The position numbers and the translations under genes are program-made. DNA of 64,000 nt from Notospermus geniculatus (Eukaryota; Nemertea; Pilidiophora; Heteronemertea; Lineidae), in assembly GCA_002633025.1 (NCBI GenBank), contig NMRB01000114.1:521266-585265 (forward strand). The letters are read 5' to 3'. Under the pieces are notes generated by a model. It searched no databases. It saw only the letters and a program-made list of their open reading frames with translations, and had not been told where the DNA came from. Below, one piece after another: positions 11,161 through 25,000 of this stretch (position 1 is the stretch's first letter; each line of letters opens with the position of its first letter).

Positions 11161-11627
11161 NNNNNNNNNNNNNNNNNNNNNNNNNNNNNNNNNNNNNNNN
11201 NNNNNNNNNNNNNNNNNNNNNNNNNNNNNNNNNNNNNNNNNNNNNNNNNNNNNNNNNNNNNNNNNNNNNNNNNNNNNNNNNNNNNNNNNNNNNNNNNNNN
11301 NNNNNNNNNNNNNNNNNNNNNNNNNNNNNNNNNNNNNNNNNNNNNNNNNNNNNNNNNNNNNNNNNNNNNNNNNNNNNNNNNNNNNNNNNNNNNNNNNNNN
11401 NNNNNNNNNNNNNNNNNNNNNNNNNNNNNNNNNNNNNNNNNNNNNNNNNNNNNNNNNNNNNNNNNNNNNNNNNNNNNNNNNNNNNNNNNNNNNNNNNNNN
11501 NNNNNNNNNNNNNNNNNNNNNNNNNNNNNNNNNNNNNNNNNNNNNNNNNNNNNNNNNNNNNNNNNNNNNNNNNNNNNNNNNNNNNNNNNNNNNNNNNNNN
11601 NNNNNNNNNNNNNNNNNNNNNNNNNNN
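11161..11627. other. assembly gap (467 N)
   Basis: Unsequenced bases between the inverted repeat and the start of the first duplicated OXCT1 segment. Frames that appear to cross it have no meaning. Confidence 0.99.
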
Positions 11628-12184
11628 TAACACAGTTCCATGTCCCAGTCCCTATCCAATTCCACCCCTCACCTGGTTTCCTCATTGGGGTCATGATTGA
11701 TATACATGTGTAGCAACACATGTATATCAGGAGGGAGCTTTGAATGATGACTGAATGAGTTACTTCACCTACTCAAATCTCGCTGAAACTTCCAATGATG
11801 AAAGGCCTTTCTATTATATTTTCACTGCACCTCAAAAGAAGTTACATCAATATTGAAATATAACCGAAAGACCTGAACTCATCATTGCAAGCTTCCTCCT
11901 ATATCAAGCCGATTTCACCAGGCTGCCTACCGTCTTAGGTATCCACTCAACGGCCCGAAGGAAGTTTCTGACAATGCCCAAGCCTCTCCACAGACTAACT
12001 GACGCACCTGTAGCCAGGGAGAAGAAATTGCCCCACCTTTGAACATTTTCAGCTTTCTCTCTGGATTAATGCTCAATCTCGGTTTGCACTTGGCTGAGCT
12101 GAGCTCTGTCGTTTATCCAATGTTGGATTGCTTTTAAAATAGGCTTCCTCTCTGTTTTCAACACCACGAGTTACTGCACTTTTT

Positions 12185-12392
12185 GTATTTTTTATTTTGG
12201 CCACCTGGTGGCCAAGCCAAGAATCACTTGGACCGAAACTTGGTGTCAAAGGTCATATGACCTAGGGGTATATATGTACCAAGTTTCAGATCAATAGCTC
12301 CAGCGGTTACAAAACGTGCCCTGCTAACGGACGCCACCGACGACGATGATGGACACTGCGTGACAACTATAGCTCACAGGTGAGCTAAAAAT
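12185..12392 (+). repeat. 145-bp-monomer family member with terminal hairpin (copy A)
   Basis: Starts GGCCACCTGGTGGCC, passes ACCAAGTTTCAGATCAATAG, then a CGACGACGATGATGG trinucleotide-like tract, and ends in TAGCTCACAGGTGAGCTA plus A5. The same modular order is seen at 28985 and 49301. Confidence 0.7.
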
Positions 12393-12502
12393 CTATAACC
12401 TGCGCAAGCATGGGGTCCGGACCCCCTTGACTCCCCCTCTGGACACGCGCCTACATATCAATGTGACGATCAGATCACGTCAGCTGCCATGTTGCCATTC
12501 GA

Positions 12503-12908
12503 CAGGGGCGGATCCAGGAGCTCTGCTGGGCATCAGGCGACAATGGCACACTGTGCTGCTTGTCTTCCTGGCCTATCGGTATCACTTGTCTAAGCTGCAT
12601 TTTTCAAAAATATACTGGTTACTTTCAACATACGTATCCTCCACTTTGTTGTCCATTTTGACTATAAGTAAAATCCTCGACACCACTCATGTCATAAAAG
12701 CACACTTAATCACACAACTTGTTATGCCCTGAAATGCAGGGAAAATGTATCTGAGAGCGTCTGGATTTTCAACTTTTCTGGGGGAGGTCCCCCAGACCCC
12801 CATCAGCGCGCGCCTCTGGTGTGCATGTCGGGGGCTTTGCCCCCTCCTCAGGTGCCCCTTTTGGATGGATTCGACACCCGGCCTTGGCAAATCCTAGATC
12901 TGCCCCTG
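12503..12908. mobile_element. hAT-like insertion, 406 bp, present only in copy A (target duplication TTCGA)
   Basis: The ends are CAGGGGCGGATCCAGG and CCTAGATCTGCCCCTG. TTCGA flanks both sides (12498-12502, 12909-12913). Copy B near 29297 has the uninterrupted site with a single TTCGA, so the element inserted after the two copies separated. It lies 127 bp beyond the copy A OXCT1 stop codon. Confidence 0.93.
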
Positions 12909-13034
12909 TTCGACTATCGTGGAAATCCAACCAGTTCGTTGCTGTCACCTTCCATTCATCACACTGAAAAGCACATGTTTCTTTCACCGATTCCATCTCC
13001 AATATTTCTGCCACGTCTCCTCCAAAGATGTAAC

Positions 13035-13070
13035 TCAGGCTGATCCCATCGGCTTTAGGTCTGGTGAAAC
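13035..13070 (-). CDS. OXCT1: OXCT1 copy A exon 13 (last coding exon)
   Basis: Encodes [11 protein letters not shown] and TGA, matching the family C-terminus after the CEFE end of exon 12. The acceptor AG is at 13071-13072. Identical in protein to copy B. Confidence 0.92.
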   Translation of the reverse strand, partial: VSPDLKPMGSA

Positions 13071-16000
13071 CTGAAATACAAATGACGATTGGTCAGTCAC
13101 AAAGCTACACGCGAGCAGGGAAGTTTCTGAGTAATAAGATGTCTACAGCCCGTGGAGCACCAAATTTAAAGCCTCACAGTATTGAATTTTACGACATTTT
13201 CAAAGTGTTAGGACTGTGCAGGTAGAGGTCTCATAGCCTCGTGATGGTCCCCAAATGCTTGCCTGACATGTACTTCAAAGAATTACAGTAAACCTCGCCT
13301 AAGTCGACACTTTCGGGACCGAAGATTTTCTGTCGACTTAGAAATATGACGAGTACCGGTAATGCTAAGTCGTCACAATGACGACTTAACGCATTACTCA
13401 TCATTATGACGACTTGTAGGTATAATAAAGTATATAAAGTCAATTTCCAGAATATTTAGCAAATTTTCGACCCCAGTTCAGGCTGGAACTTTACAATCTG
13501 AAACTCTAGAAAAGGCTGAGCTGAAACCCAAATGTAGATCTGAAGTATCCAACCCAAACAGGATGGGTCAGCAATTAAGGAATGAAAAGAGTCCAAGCCC
13601 CAAAAATTGGTTGCTCAACCTAACAAGGAATAAAAGTTGGTATAAGTCGGCTTAATGACGACTTATCCTAGTGGGGAATCCCTGTGGTGTAGGCATCTGC
13701 ATCTACAACAACCCAACCACATGATGCGCTGGAGCATTGATTCAACTTGTGCAGTGCATCAGCTACACACAGTAATGGCTATCAGGCGTGACCAGTGACT
13801 GATCAGACTCTTTCATTACCATTGAAGTCTACAGCGCCCCGCAGCGGTGACCGATTGAATCAGTCTGTGAGTGTACATTGCAGAAGTTGCCGGCGGCAGC
13901 CAACTACTTTTTTTCAGTGACGACTTAGAGTTGGAAATTAAGAGGGATTTGTGTTACTTGGGACTGGACGTCGAGTGTCGAGTTAGCCGTTTTGACGACT
14001 TACATTTGACGACTTAGACAGGGACATTTCATTGGAAATAACGTTACGGAAAATCGGGACTTTCGCTATTGTGACGACTTGTGCACTTTGACGACTTACA
14101 CACTGTCGACTTAGGCGAGGTTTACTGCATTTACCACTGGCCTGTGCACATTTCCAAGCTTGGCAATTTACCCATGTTGAAGTTAGGGTGAATCATACTT
14201 TAGAAGATTTTGTGGACTGAATAATGAACACTACCTCAAATTCACATTCTGTAGCTTCAATGACATCCTGCACGCTGAGACCATCGGCGATTTCCACCAG
14301 CGTCAAACCGTTCTCTGGGTTAACATCGAAAACACCCTGTGGATGAGGAAAAGATTGTCAACTCCCCGAGAGTGGAGGTCATTCCTAGCAATCTATTCAT
14401 CGTTTCGACGGCCCCCGCCATCTTGAATTTCTTGCAAACTGCACATGCGCAGTTACATCTGGTGGGCAGTCTCGCGCAGGCCTGTGGGACACAATGGGGC
14501 AAATTCGTATCTCTTCAACAATCAATCACTTTGCGTTGGTTTGCCTACCAGAAAAGTGCGCATGCGCGGGTTCCAGGAAATCTCCGTGGAAACCAAGATG
14601 GCGGCGGGTCGTCGAAACGATGAATAGACAAATCCCAAATTGCCGTAAACGAGAAAGACCTGCGCACTTCCGCCAAAATCGCAAACACAACCTCAGTCTG
14701 AAACTGAATGACGTGATGCAAACAACCCCACGACAGTGACTTCGACGACACTGCGACCATTGCTGAATCATGGATTGCGACACGTCAGCTGGTTTCAGAT
14801 CGAGGTTGTGGTTGCGATTTTGGTGGAAGTGCGCAGAACTGCAAATTCGAGAATCGTCTATAGGGATAACATACAATCAAACAAAATGTGATAAGTCCGG
14901 CAAGACCTAACTGCGACCCAATGGAATGCAGAAGTCAGGAAATGAGACAGGAATTTGCGATTTTCAATTATGCATTTGACCTGCGTAACCGGTGACGATC
15001 CGTTGCACACCATTGGGCACCAGTATTTCCGGTGGAGGGTACTAAGGGTACGATGCTACTACCCTCAAAGGAACAGAAAAGGGCCAATTTCTTTAATTTC
15101 ATGGGGTTTTGCTGATTTTGAAGAAATCAGTACCCTCAAAAAAATTTCTGGTAGAAACTCTGGGCACACAAACTGTGTTCATATAATCTGATCGCGCTGT
15201 CGATCAGTTATTCAAGAGTTGTGTGTGATCAAAGTTCCCTGGAAAATCCAACAAATACGGTATATTGCCTAACTTCCGCATTCCGTTGGGTCGAAGTTAG
15301 ATGTTGCCGGACTTTACAGGTAATATAAAGATAATAACAACATGAATAAATATTCCCCCAATACCGCTCAGTGTACAATGTGTATACATGTACAATGTGG
15401 TCAACTTGTGTGTCACTCTGAGCGGTATTGGGGGAACAATCCGGTATATTGGCTGCTAAACATACATGTATCCAAATGTTTACCGGAATGAAGCATACGT
15501 ACATCAGTATCACACTGCTATACAATACATCAACCTCTCATCAGGCTTCCTTTTATACAAGTATATGGTACATGTATACAAAAACGCCAGTTAACAAAGG
15601 CTTCAAATGGATTAACAACCGTGAAGCCTTTGTTAACTGGTGTTTTCGTACATTGTATACTTCTATGTAAAGGAAGCCTCACACACACACCATTATCTTA
15701 CCATTTCAGTGATGATCATATCAACACAATTCTTCCCAGTCAATGGCAACGAACAACTGTTTAAGATTTTATGTTTGCCTCGCTGAAAAGGTAAAATAAA
15801 CAAATTTTTAACCACAGAAGGATATTTGGGCAAGTACTCCAACAGAGCAAGTTCCAAGATCTCTATTCCCAGATCTTCTCTGGGTGCATCGCTCTACGAT
15901 CATAATTTACCAAGTTCAAGAAGCGGTTATCTCACTGAAGTTTTTCAGAATCACTCCACAATGAAAATGAAATATGGGTGAACCAGCCGGGCAGACCAGT

Positions 16001-19000
16001 CAGCAGTGGAATGGCCATGAAGTGGTGAACCGAGCACTTACTGCCGTGTGTTCCATTGTGACGACAACTTTAGTTGCAGCGCTGCCTACGAGGTCCATAG
16101 CTCCTCCCATTCCTTTCACCATTTTCCCCTGAAATCAACAATGATATGAGTAAAATAGAATGATTTCTTATTTACATTTTCAAGATACACTGGAATTTGC
16201 CTTGTCACCAAGAAAACCAACAGATTAAGAGTCAACTTTCCAACTGCGTTTCTTGACCCACTCTGCAGAGTACACAAGGGCAGAGTCATCCTGGATCCAT
16301 AAACCTACAGGACTTGTCTTTTAAGGCGCGCAATTGCACTCCGGTACCTAAAATCATGCCGAGGTGTGCAAAAATTAGCGTGCCTCACAATTTATCACTT
16401 TCAAAATTCGCACGCCTCACTGGAAAGATCGTTATCCACCAGATCATGCAATAGGGCCATGAGACATGCTGCTGAGTAACTAACACAGCCATTGCAGGGC
16501 TTCGTACACCTAAAAATATCTGGTAGTACAATTTCAGAAATTTGTGCTGTATTTTTGCCTTTTGCGAGTACAATAGGTAGTATCATCAAATCTGTGCTGT
16601 AGTTTGTTACACTTGTGAGTACAACCACCAAGGGTTAATGTCAGTCCTGTGCAGCAAGGCGAAATGAGTCTAGGCCTTTGATAATTCAGTTTTGAAGAAA
16701 AAAAAATTTTCAAAAAAAATTTTTTTCAAAAAAAATTTTTTCAAAAAAAATTTTTTTCAATTTTTTTTCTCCCCCTCCTTGAAAATCCTGGCGGAAACCC
16801 TGCAAAGGGTTAATATCAGAGCAACAAGGCGAAATGAGTCTATAGGCCTTTAATAATTCACTTGTGGGTACAACCACCAAGGGTTAATACATGTATCAGA
16901 GCAACAAGGCGAAATGAGTCTAGGCCTTTGATAATTCACTTGTGGGTAGGCCTACAACCACCAAAGGGTTAATATCAGAGTAACAAGGCGAAATGAGTCT
17001 TGGCCTTTGATAATTCACAAGTTTGCACCAAATGTATCGGGCTACTATATCTAGACTGCCCCACAAGTAGTGCACACTACTGACATCAAAGCCTTGTCAC
17101 TCAGGCAGAGATCAAAGCAACCACACACCACTAGTGTTTATGACCCCGTCAATCATTCTATTCATGCTGCCCACGATGACTGTTTCACTCATGGTTGTTA
17201 CTAGTTTGGTAGGACACTGTAGGTCAATGTATAACGAATCGCCACCAACTTCAGATGAGACAGACGATGTCTAGATGTGTGCTGAATGAGGGGTGCGCAG
17301 AAACCTGCTCAGATCGTCAAATATGAGACACCATGTGTCGGCCTGATCCAGTGCGTCTGGCGGTCGGGCATGGCCTTGTGCCAATACAGAAACCCCCATA
17401 AACGGCCAATAACTTCAGGGGAAGGTTGTGGGGATGGATTGGAGACTTTGAAGGAGAAAATTTCTGTTTTCTGAGCGTAGTTTTGGCCATTTTAGGCCGT
17501 ACAATTGCACTTTGATACCGCCCGTACAACCACACATCCAAAACGTATTACGTAGTTCAAGGGGTCCCGCGCGTACAAAATACGGTCAAAACGTACAAGT
17601 ACGAAGCCCTGCCATTGGTTCTCCTGATAATAATGTACTCTGACTGCCAATCAGAATGCCTGTTTCTCCAGATCATGCATTGGTATGCAAAATGGCGTCA
17701 TCAGTTATGGACGCTGTGGACATGGTGGAAGAAGGAAAACCTCTTCGTTTGTCAAAGTTCCAAAACGGAACTGAGCACCTAAAACAACTGAGGTGCTCAA
17801 AAAACTGAGGGCCTGCAGTTTTTAAAAGACAAGCCCTGAAACCTACAGTATCTAACTCACCGGAATCATCCAATTGGCAAGATCTCCATATTTTGAAACC
17901 TGAAGTGCACCCAGTATTGTAAGATCAATATGGCCGCTGAAAAACCAACAAACAGGTATTATATATATATTTTATTATTCATGTGTACAGAATATACATA
18001 CTAATTAATTATAGAATACGTGCACGTGTGAAAGTGCACCAATACAGTAAGTCTTCTATGAACAATGTTCTATGTGTGTTGAATGTTCTATTAGTCATCT
18101 GAAGAAGGAACTTTGTCAGGATTAGAATTTGGGGTTTGATGAACAACAGACCACAGTCCTTCATCTGCACTCTGATATCAAAGAATGTAAGAATATCAAA
18201 CGATGCTGCCACAACTGTGGAAAACATTGAAATAAGCAGCGGGCAAAGAATTTCAACATACTCACCCCCTGATCATCGCAAAAGAATTATCACTTGAGAA
18301 AAACGAGCAACCAGGAACCGTAGTGACCGTTTCCTTCCCGGCGTTGATGAGGTCAGGATCCTCCTCCCCTTTTAAAGGGTACGGCCCAAGCCCCAGGAGG
18401 CCGTTCTCACTCTGTAACTTGACGACGATGCCTGGTTTGATGAAATTGCTGGCTAACATGGGCATGCCAATACCGAGGTTAGCTGGTGGCAATGTTAAGG
18501 TCAAATTTCTTGGCAACGATTCTTTAATGACTTACGTCCCCTACACATGGTTAGTACACCTGGGCCCTATTTTTTTTCAAGTACTTTTCAAGGACTTTTC
18601 AAGGATGATTTGGAGATTTTTCAAGGACTTTATTCTTGAAAAGCAAGGGAGAAATACACAAATTTTCATATCAAAATAGAACATCTCTAGTGGAAAACAG
18701 GCCACAAGAAAACGAAACCTCAAACGTGCATGTCAAAGGTGCATGTCTTTTTATTTTTCAAGGACTTTTCCAGGAATTTTTACAGCTATTCCATTTTTTA
18801 AGTACTTTTCCATAGCTTTTCAAGGTCACTTTTTTTTCAAGTACTTTTCAAGGTTTTCAAGGACCTGTACGAACCCTGCTACAGGAATCCAGGATGGTAA
18901 AATTTTCCACAGAGAATGGCAAGCCTTGATCTAACATTCGCACCATTCAAATGAGATTTAGGCCCGTATTTTAGAATGCTCCTCAACGTAGGCCCGTATT

Positions 19001-22000
19001 TTAGAATGCTCCTCAACGTAAAACGAGTTCCTCAAGTGCATGCGCCTCGCAAACAATAGAAATTCTATTGTTTGCGAGGCACATGTACATTTTAGCGTGC
19101 CTCAAAAGGAAAGGCCTGCAACTGACAGACAAATCACCTGAAGAGTCAGTCAAAACTTCGTCATTTTTTTCGAACACAGAAACACTCTACACTCAGATGA
19201 GCTCATGTTAATGCCATCCTCTAATACAAGAAACTTTCGCTGTTCACCACGTATACCACCTTGAACGAATTAACGTTCAACATGCATTCCGTACGATCGA
19301 GAACCTGCAATTCCTCCTAGACTGGCGGCTTCGGCGCCTCGCCGTCACCAGTCGCAGCAACTGGTGCTGGCGCTGGTGTACCTTCTTTCATTTGTTGACC
19401 GAGTTTATTACGTTGGCGCCACTGACGGATATTTCTGAAAAGACAACAAAAGTTGTTTGAAATGCGAGGACGAATGCTGGATGAAATGGTCCATGGACCA
19501 TGTGCTCACTCGTTTGGACATAACAGTGACTTGACTCTGGGTCAAGTCTCCTTTAGAAAAAGCTCAGATCGTTTCTGTATTTTCCACAACAGACGCTGAA
19601 ATTCCATTGACACCTACCTCGGTAAGAAGACCGGTTTCCTGGACAACTGATCCTTGAGTTCTGAAGGTATCGTTTCATCATTTGCGATATATTTCTCCAC
19701 ATATTCCGACAATCTCTCAACCTCGACCGGCTCCTCAGAGTTCTCTGTCTCCGTATCTAATAACTCAATGGTCAGGCAACAATCATTCTTATACTGAAAG
19801 TATATAGTATTAGATTTTTCCATCAGGGCCGAAGTCACAGCATTACTGGCCCTGGTAAGTATGGAAGAGGCCATCTCAAGCTACTCATGTTCCTCACTTG
19901 GATGAGGTCTTTTACTTGCCCTTGCAAAGGCACAAGGTACAAGGCACCACAGCTTGATCCCTACCCTGGCTAGTGCTTTCCGTCCACAGAACGTATGGCC
20001 ATCAGGACCCCGGCACTCAAGGTGCTCATCAACTAGCAACTTATTTACTTGAAGGGGGAAGGATGAAATCACATAATTTGTGTCTGCAGGGGGAATTGTC
20101 ATTCTCAGTTCAATTCTAAGACAGTGTGGTGACGGACATTGGTACACAAGGTGCTCGAGTCCGTGGGGACGTTACAGCAAACCAACCACCAAGGCAAATT
20201 TAATTTCCCTTGGTGCATTTCTTGCCATCAATAAAGCAAGCAATGTTGTGCAGGTTGACTAGCTTCTGAGCATGGTTTGTCCAAGGAGGAATTGGAATTA
20301 AAACAAGCAAATGATGCACACGTCAGTAGCTAGTTGGACATGGGGTGGGTTTTCTGGCGTCATGACTAGCGGGGACAAGCCACACACACCAGCCACTCGC
20401 TTTGTTTGTGATCACCAACACATTCCCAGTTCAATCCTGGGAAAGTGTGGTGACAGACATTGGCACCTGAGGTGCTCCTTTGTCTGAGGGGACGGCAGTT
20501 ACAGCAAACCAACCACCAAGGCAAACAATTACCTTGCGGTGGCAATTTCTTGCCATCAATAAAGCAAGCAATGTTGTGCAGGCTGCCAACTAGCTTCCGA
20601 ACTTGGATGTACATCATGCATTTGTTCCCAAGGCACAGCCCAGCTTGATCCCTACCAAGGCAAATTTAATTTCCCTTGGTGCATTTCTTGCCATCAATAA
20701 AGCAAGCAATGTTGTGCAAGTTGACTAGCTTCTGAGCATGGTTTGTCCAAGGAGGAATTGAAATTAAAACAAGCAAATGATGCACATGTTAGTAGCTAGT
20801 TGGACATGGGGTGGGTTTTCTGGCGTCACGACTAGCGGGGACAAGCCACACACACCAGCCACTCGCTTTGTTTGTGATCACCAACACTGGACATTCCCAG
20901 TTCAATCCTGGGAAAGTGTGGATTGCGGTGGCAATTTCTTGCCATCAATAAAGCAAGCAATGTTGTGCAGGCTGCCAACTAGCTTCCGAACTTGGATGTA
21001 CATCATGCATTTGGTCCCAAGGCACTGCCCAGCTTGATCCCTACCAAGGCAAATTTAATTTCCCTTGGTGCATTTCTTGCCATCAATAAAGCAAGCAATG
21101 TTGTGCAGGTTGACTAGCTTCTGAGCATGGTTTGTCCTAGGAGGAATTGGAATTAAAACAAGCAAATGATGCACATGTTAGTAGCTAGTTGGACATGGGG
21201 TGGGTTTTCTGGCGTCATGACTAGCGGGGACAAGCCACACACACCAGCCACTCGCTTTGTTTGTGATCACCAACACTGGACATTCCCAGTTCAATCCTGG
21301 AAAAGTGTGGTGACAGACATTGGCACCTGAGGTGCTCCTTTGTCTGAGGGCACAACAGTTACAGCAAACCAACCACCGAGGCAAACAATTACCTTGCGGT
21401 GGCAATTTCTTGCCATCAATAAAGCAAGCAATGTTGTACAGGCTGCCAACTAGCTTCCGAACTTGGATGTACATCATGCATTTGGTCCCAAGGCACTGCC
21501 CAGCTTGATCCATACCAAGGCAAATTTAATTTCCCTTGGTGCATTTCTTGCCATCTATAAAGCAAGCAATGTTTTGCAGGTTGACTAGCTTCTGAGCATG
21601 GTTTGTCCAAGGAGGAATTGGAATTAAAACAAGCAAATGATGCACATGTTAGTAGCTAGTTGGACAACAAGCCACACACACCAGCCACTCGCTTTGTTTG
21701 TGATCACCAACACTGGACATTCCCAGTTCAATCCTGGGAAAGTGTGGTGACAGACATTGACACCTGAGGTGCTCCTTTGTCTGAGGGGACGACAGTTACA
21801 GCAAACCAACCACCAAGGCAAATAATTACCTTGTGGTGGTAATTTCTTGCCATCAATAAAGCAAGCAATGTTCTGCAGGCTGCCAACTAGCTTCTGAACT
21901 TGGAACTTGAACACATTCATGGTTTGAGAAATTAAACATTTTTAATGAGCGTTGACCTGAATACTCCACTGCCACCTAGTGGCAGTTCAAGGAAATAACA

Positions 22001-25000
22001 AGTGCCACCTTGCAGCAGTTATAAGAACTAAACATGGAACGAGGGATTTGTGGGAATTGGGAACTTCGGTGGTACCCCACAGCTTACTGTCCCATGTGCC
22101 TGAGTGACTACTACCGGTACTAGAAAGTGCCTGAGTGACTCTACTGGAAAGTGCCTGAGCGACTCTGCTAGAAAGTGCCTGAGCGACTACTAGAAAGTGC
22201 CTGAGCAACTCTACTAGAAAGTGCCTGAGCGACTCTGCTAGAAAGTGTCTGAGCGACTCTGCTAGAAAGTGCCTGAGCGACTCTGCTAGAAAGTGCCTGA
22301 GCGACTCTGCTAGAAAGTGCCTGAGCGACTCTACTAGAAAGTGCCAGAGCGACTCTACTAGAAAGTGCCAGAGCGACTCTGCTAGAAAGTGCCAGAGCGA
22401 CTCTGCTAGAAAGTGCCAGAGCGACTCTGCTAGAAAGTGCCAGAGCGACTCTGCTAGAAAGTGCCAGAGCGACTCTGCTAGAAAGTGCCAGAGCGACTCT
22501 ACTAGAAAGTGCCAGAGCGACTCTACTAGAAAGTGCCAGAGCGACTGAAAGTGCCTGGATCTCCCGTGCGCAAAGCGGGCATTTTTCCATCAAGCCAAAA
22601 GTCCGGACGTCAGACTCACGGGCCCAACATGGCTAAATCTACAACACTATGTAGTCTAAACTCACCGAATCATCCACAGCCTGAACGACGTGATTCCAAT
22701 GGTTTATAGTCTACTGATGGACACGGTGGTCGAACCTCCATAGCTGACGAAACCTGAAGTATCACTTGGAACCTCACAGAAGATGTCGGGTTTGCCAAGG
22801 AACTCTCATTGACGGCTCAAGTGGGGTATAGCGGACAAAATCATGGGAAGTGCACTGAGTGTGTACATGTATGTACACGGAATAAGCGGCAATGTATGGA
22901 AGATGTGTCACTTCCCACGACTTTGTCCGCTATACTTGACTTGACCCTCATTGACTGACCTGCATAATGAAAACAAGCAGCCATTATCAATCTATGACAA
23001 CAGGTCTAACCGGGTTGGCACTTCCATTACTTTTTTAGCCAAAGTAAAGAAAATTCCTATTGTTCAATAGTGTTCAACAGCGTGTTCAATAGGGATTTTC
23101 TTTACTGTGGCTAAAAAATAATGGCAGCGCCAACCCTGGTCTAATGCTAGGAACATAACAATCTTCCAAATAGGCCTAGCTAGCTAGGTGGACCCAGAAC
23201 ACAACACATGCTTTTATTTACTTCTGTATTTAAAACTCACGCAGTGAGCCGCGAAGCGGCTCCCGAAGTGAGTGGGGAAAATCGTACGGCACCCGGTGCA
23301 TTTGTGACCTAGGCTTTATTTATTAATGAAAGGATACCATACATCCCATCCTTAAATTCCAGAGCCGCTCGTCTTACAATCCGTTCCCTTCTGATAGCAC
23401 CTGCCGATGTGTCCTGAGTTGCCGAAGCGCCACCTTCTGACCGGTTCACTAAACGCTCAATACGTTTTTCATATTTATCACATTTGATGACGCGTTGCAC
23501 GTAAACGCCTGGCACGTGGACATCTTCCGGAGCAATTTCACCTAGTTCTACGATCTCTTCGACTTCGGCGACCGTGATTTTGCCGGCTTTGCACATTGGC
23601 GGGTTGAAATTGGCTGCGGTTTTTCTGAAAGTCAATAACAGATACATGTAAAAGGTGAATTTTTTGGGTAGTTTCAGAATTTGTTCTCGCCAGTGCCACT
23701 ATGCCTCATGCCGGCCTTCCACCTGTACGTTTTCTGTCGCAATTTTCCTGTCCAACAGCGACTTGCACGCGGAAGGTGCTCTCCAAGTAGACTGTCGACA
23801 CTCTTGGAAATATGTCATTCACTCTGTTGCATGATCAATTTCTATACGTGGAAGAGGCCTTAATAGCTTATGTCGGCCAGTTATTTTAATGTCCGACAAT
23901 TATTGCTCTGAATAGCACCTGTTCTATTCATTACCAGAAATGTCTGGAAACTTTTTGAACTATACACGGCAGTCGTCGACATGGACACACCGGCAAATTT
24001 TGTTTCACGTGGAAGAGCCACGCGACAGAAACTTGCGACAGTAACTTGCTCGACAGTTTCAAGAGCTGGCAGACAGAGACTTTCGACATTTTTTTCTTTC
24101 ATCTGAAAGACCCATCGGTAGTTTTATTGCGACAGTTTTGCCAGAACTGTCGCAAGTTTTCTTTCACGTGGAAGGCTGGCATCAAAGGTTATGTCCTGGA
24201 CCTAATAGCGGATGGAATCAATCACCAATGCTCCCTTACTTAAATGTGAGATTGCCAGCTTTGTCAGCTTTCCAGGCCTTGACGAGGGCAAAGTCACCGG
24301 TTATAGCATGTTCCATGATGAAGTTATGTCCATTAAACATTCTATCCTGAAATGATAAACAAAACGATAACTTAGACATGTTAGAGGAGTCCGGTGGTGT
24401 AGTGGTTCGGGTGTCCAACTCACGGTCAGAGGGTCCTGGGTTCGAATCCCATTGGGTGTGAGATTTTGGGCAAGTCTCTTTGCCTCACTGGCCTCTCTCC
24501 ACCCAGGTATATATATGGGTACCGGTTGGAAATGCTCAGATTGTAGCGCTGAATGAGCAGCTCATCTGAGTTCTACTGAAAGGTTTCAGGATAGACTGGG
24601 TTTAAAGTGTAAAGTCGGATGAGAACCACCTCTACCGTAGTTGATATCAGACTATAAACCCAAACTTTTTTTAAACTTACGACACACACGAGTATCAAAC
24701 ACCTGATGTAATGTTGGAAACAATACAATACATGTGGCGGTCTAGGAAAACCCGTCGGATGACACGTTTGAGGAAAGTGTTAATGGCCTTGGTGAACCCG
24801 CACATTTCAATAGCTGAAATTTACTTCCTAACAGGCAAACAGTAGCAGATCAATGCACATGCAGTCTGACAGCCCTTATTGATCATTCAGCGACATCCGG
24901 CGGGTTTTCCTAGACCGCCACATGTGTAATCAACTCACTACCTACAGTGAACTGTAGAGCTACAAATCAAAGCCCAACACAAAGTTTACAAAGATTTCTT

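Noticed and set aside
11024-11721. Open frames spanning the N run
   Set aside because: They exist only because Ns have no stop codons.
14339-14876. Promoter and coding start suggested by CAAGATGGCGGC and GCATGCGC motifs
   Set aside because: They are parts of two palindromic elements inside an OXCT1 intron, mirrored on both arms.
20080-21920. CRISPR-like regular repeats
   Set aside because: The repeat is about 470 bp in direct tandem with no short repeat and unique spacer structure; the genome is eukaryotic.
22105-22593. Long minus-strand open frame of VALALSSR repeats
   Set aside because: It is a 24-bp minisatellite read in a period divisible by three; there are no splice sites or conserved context.
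24388-24460. Functional tRNA gene (also at 41965 and 39660)
   Set aside because: A and B boxes are present but the acceptor and anticodon arms do not fold properly, and conserved SINE bodies follow.
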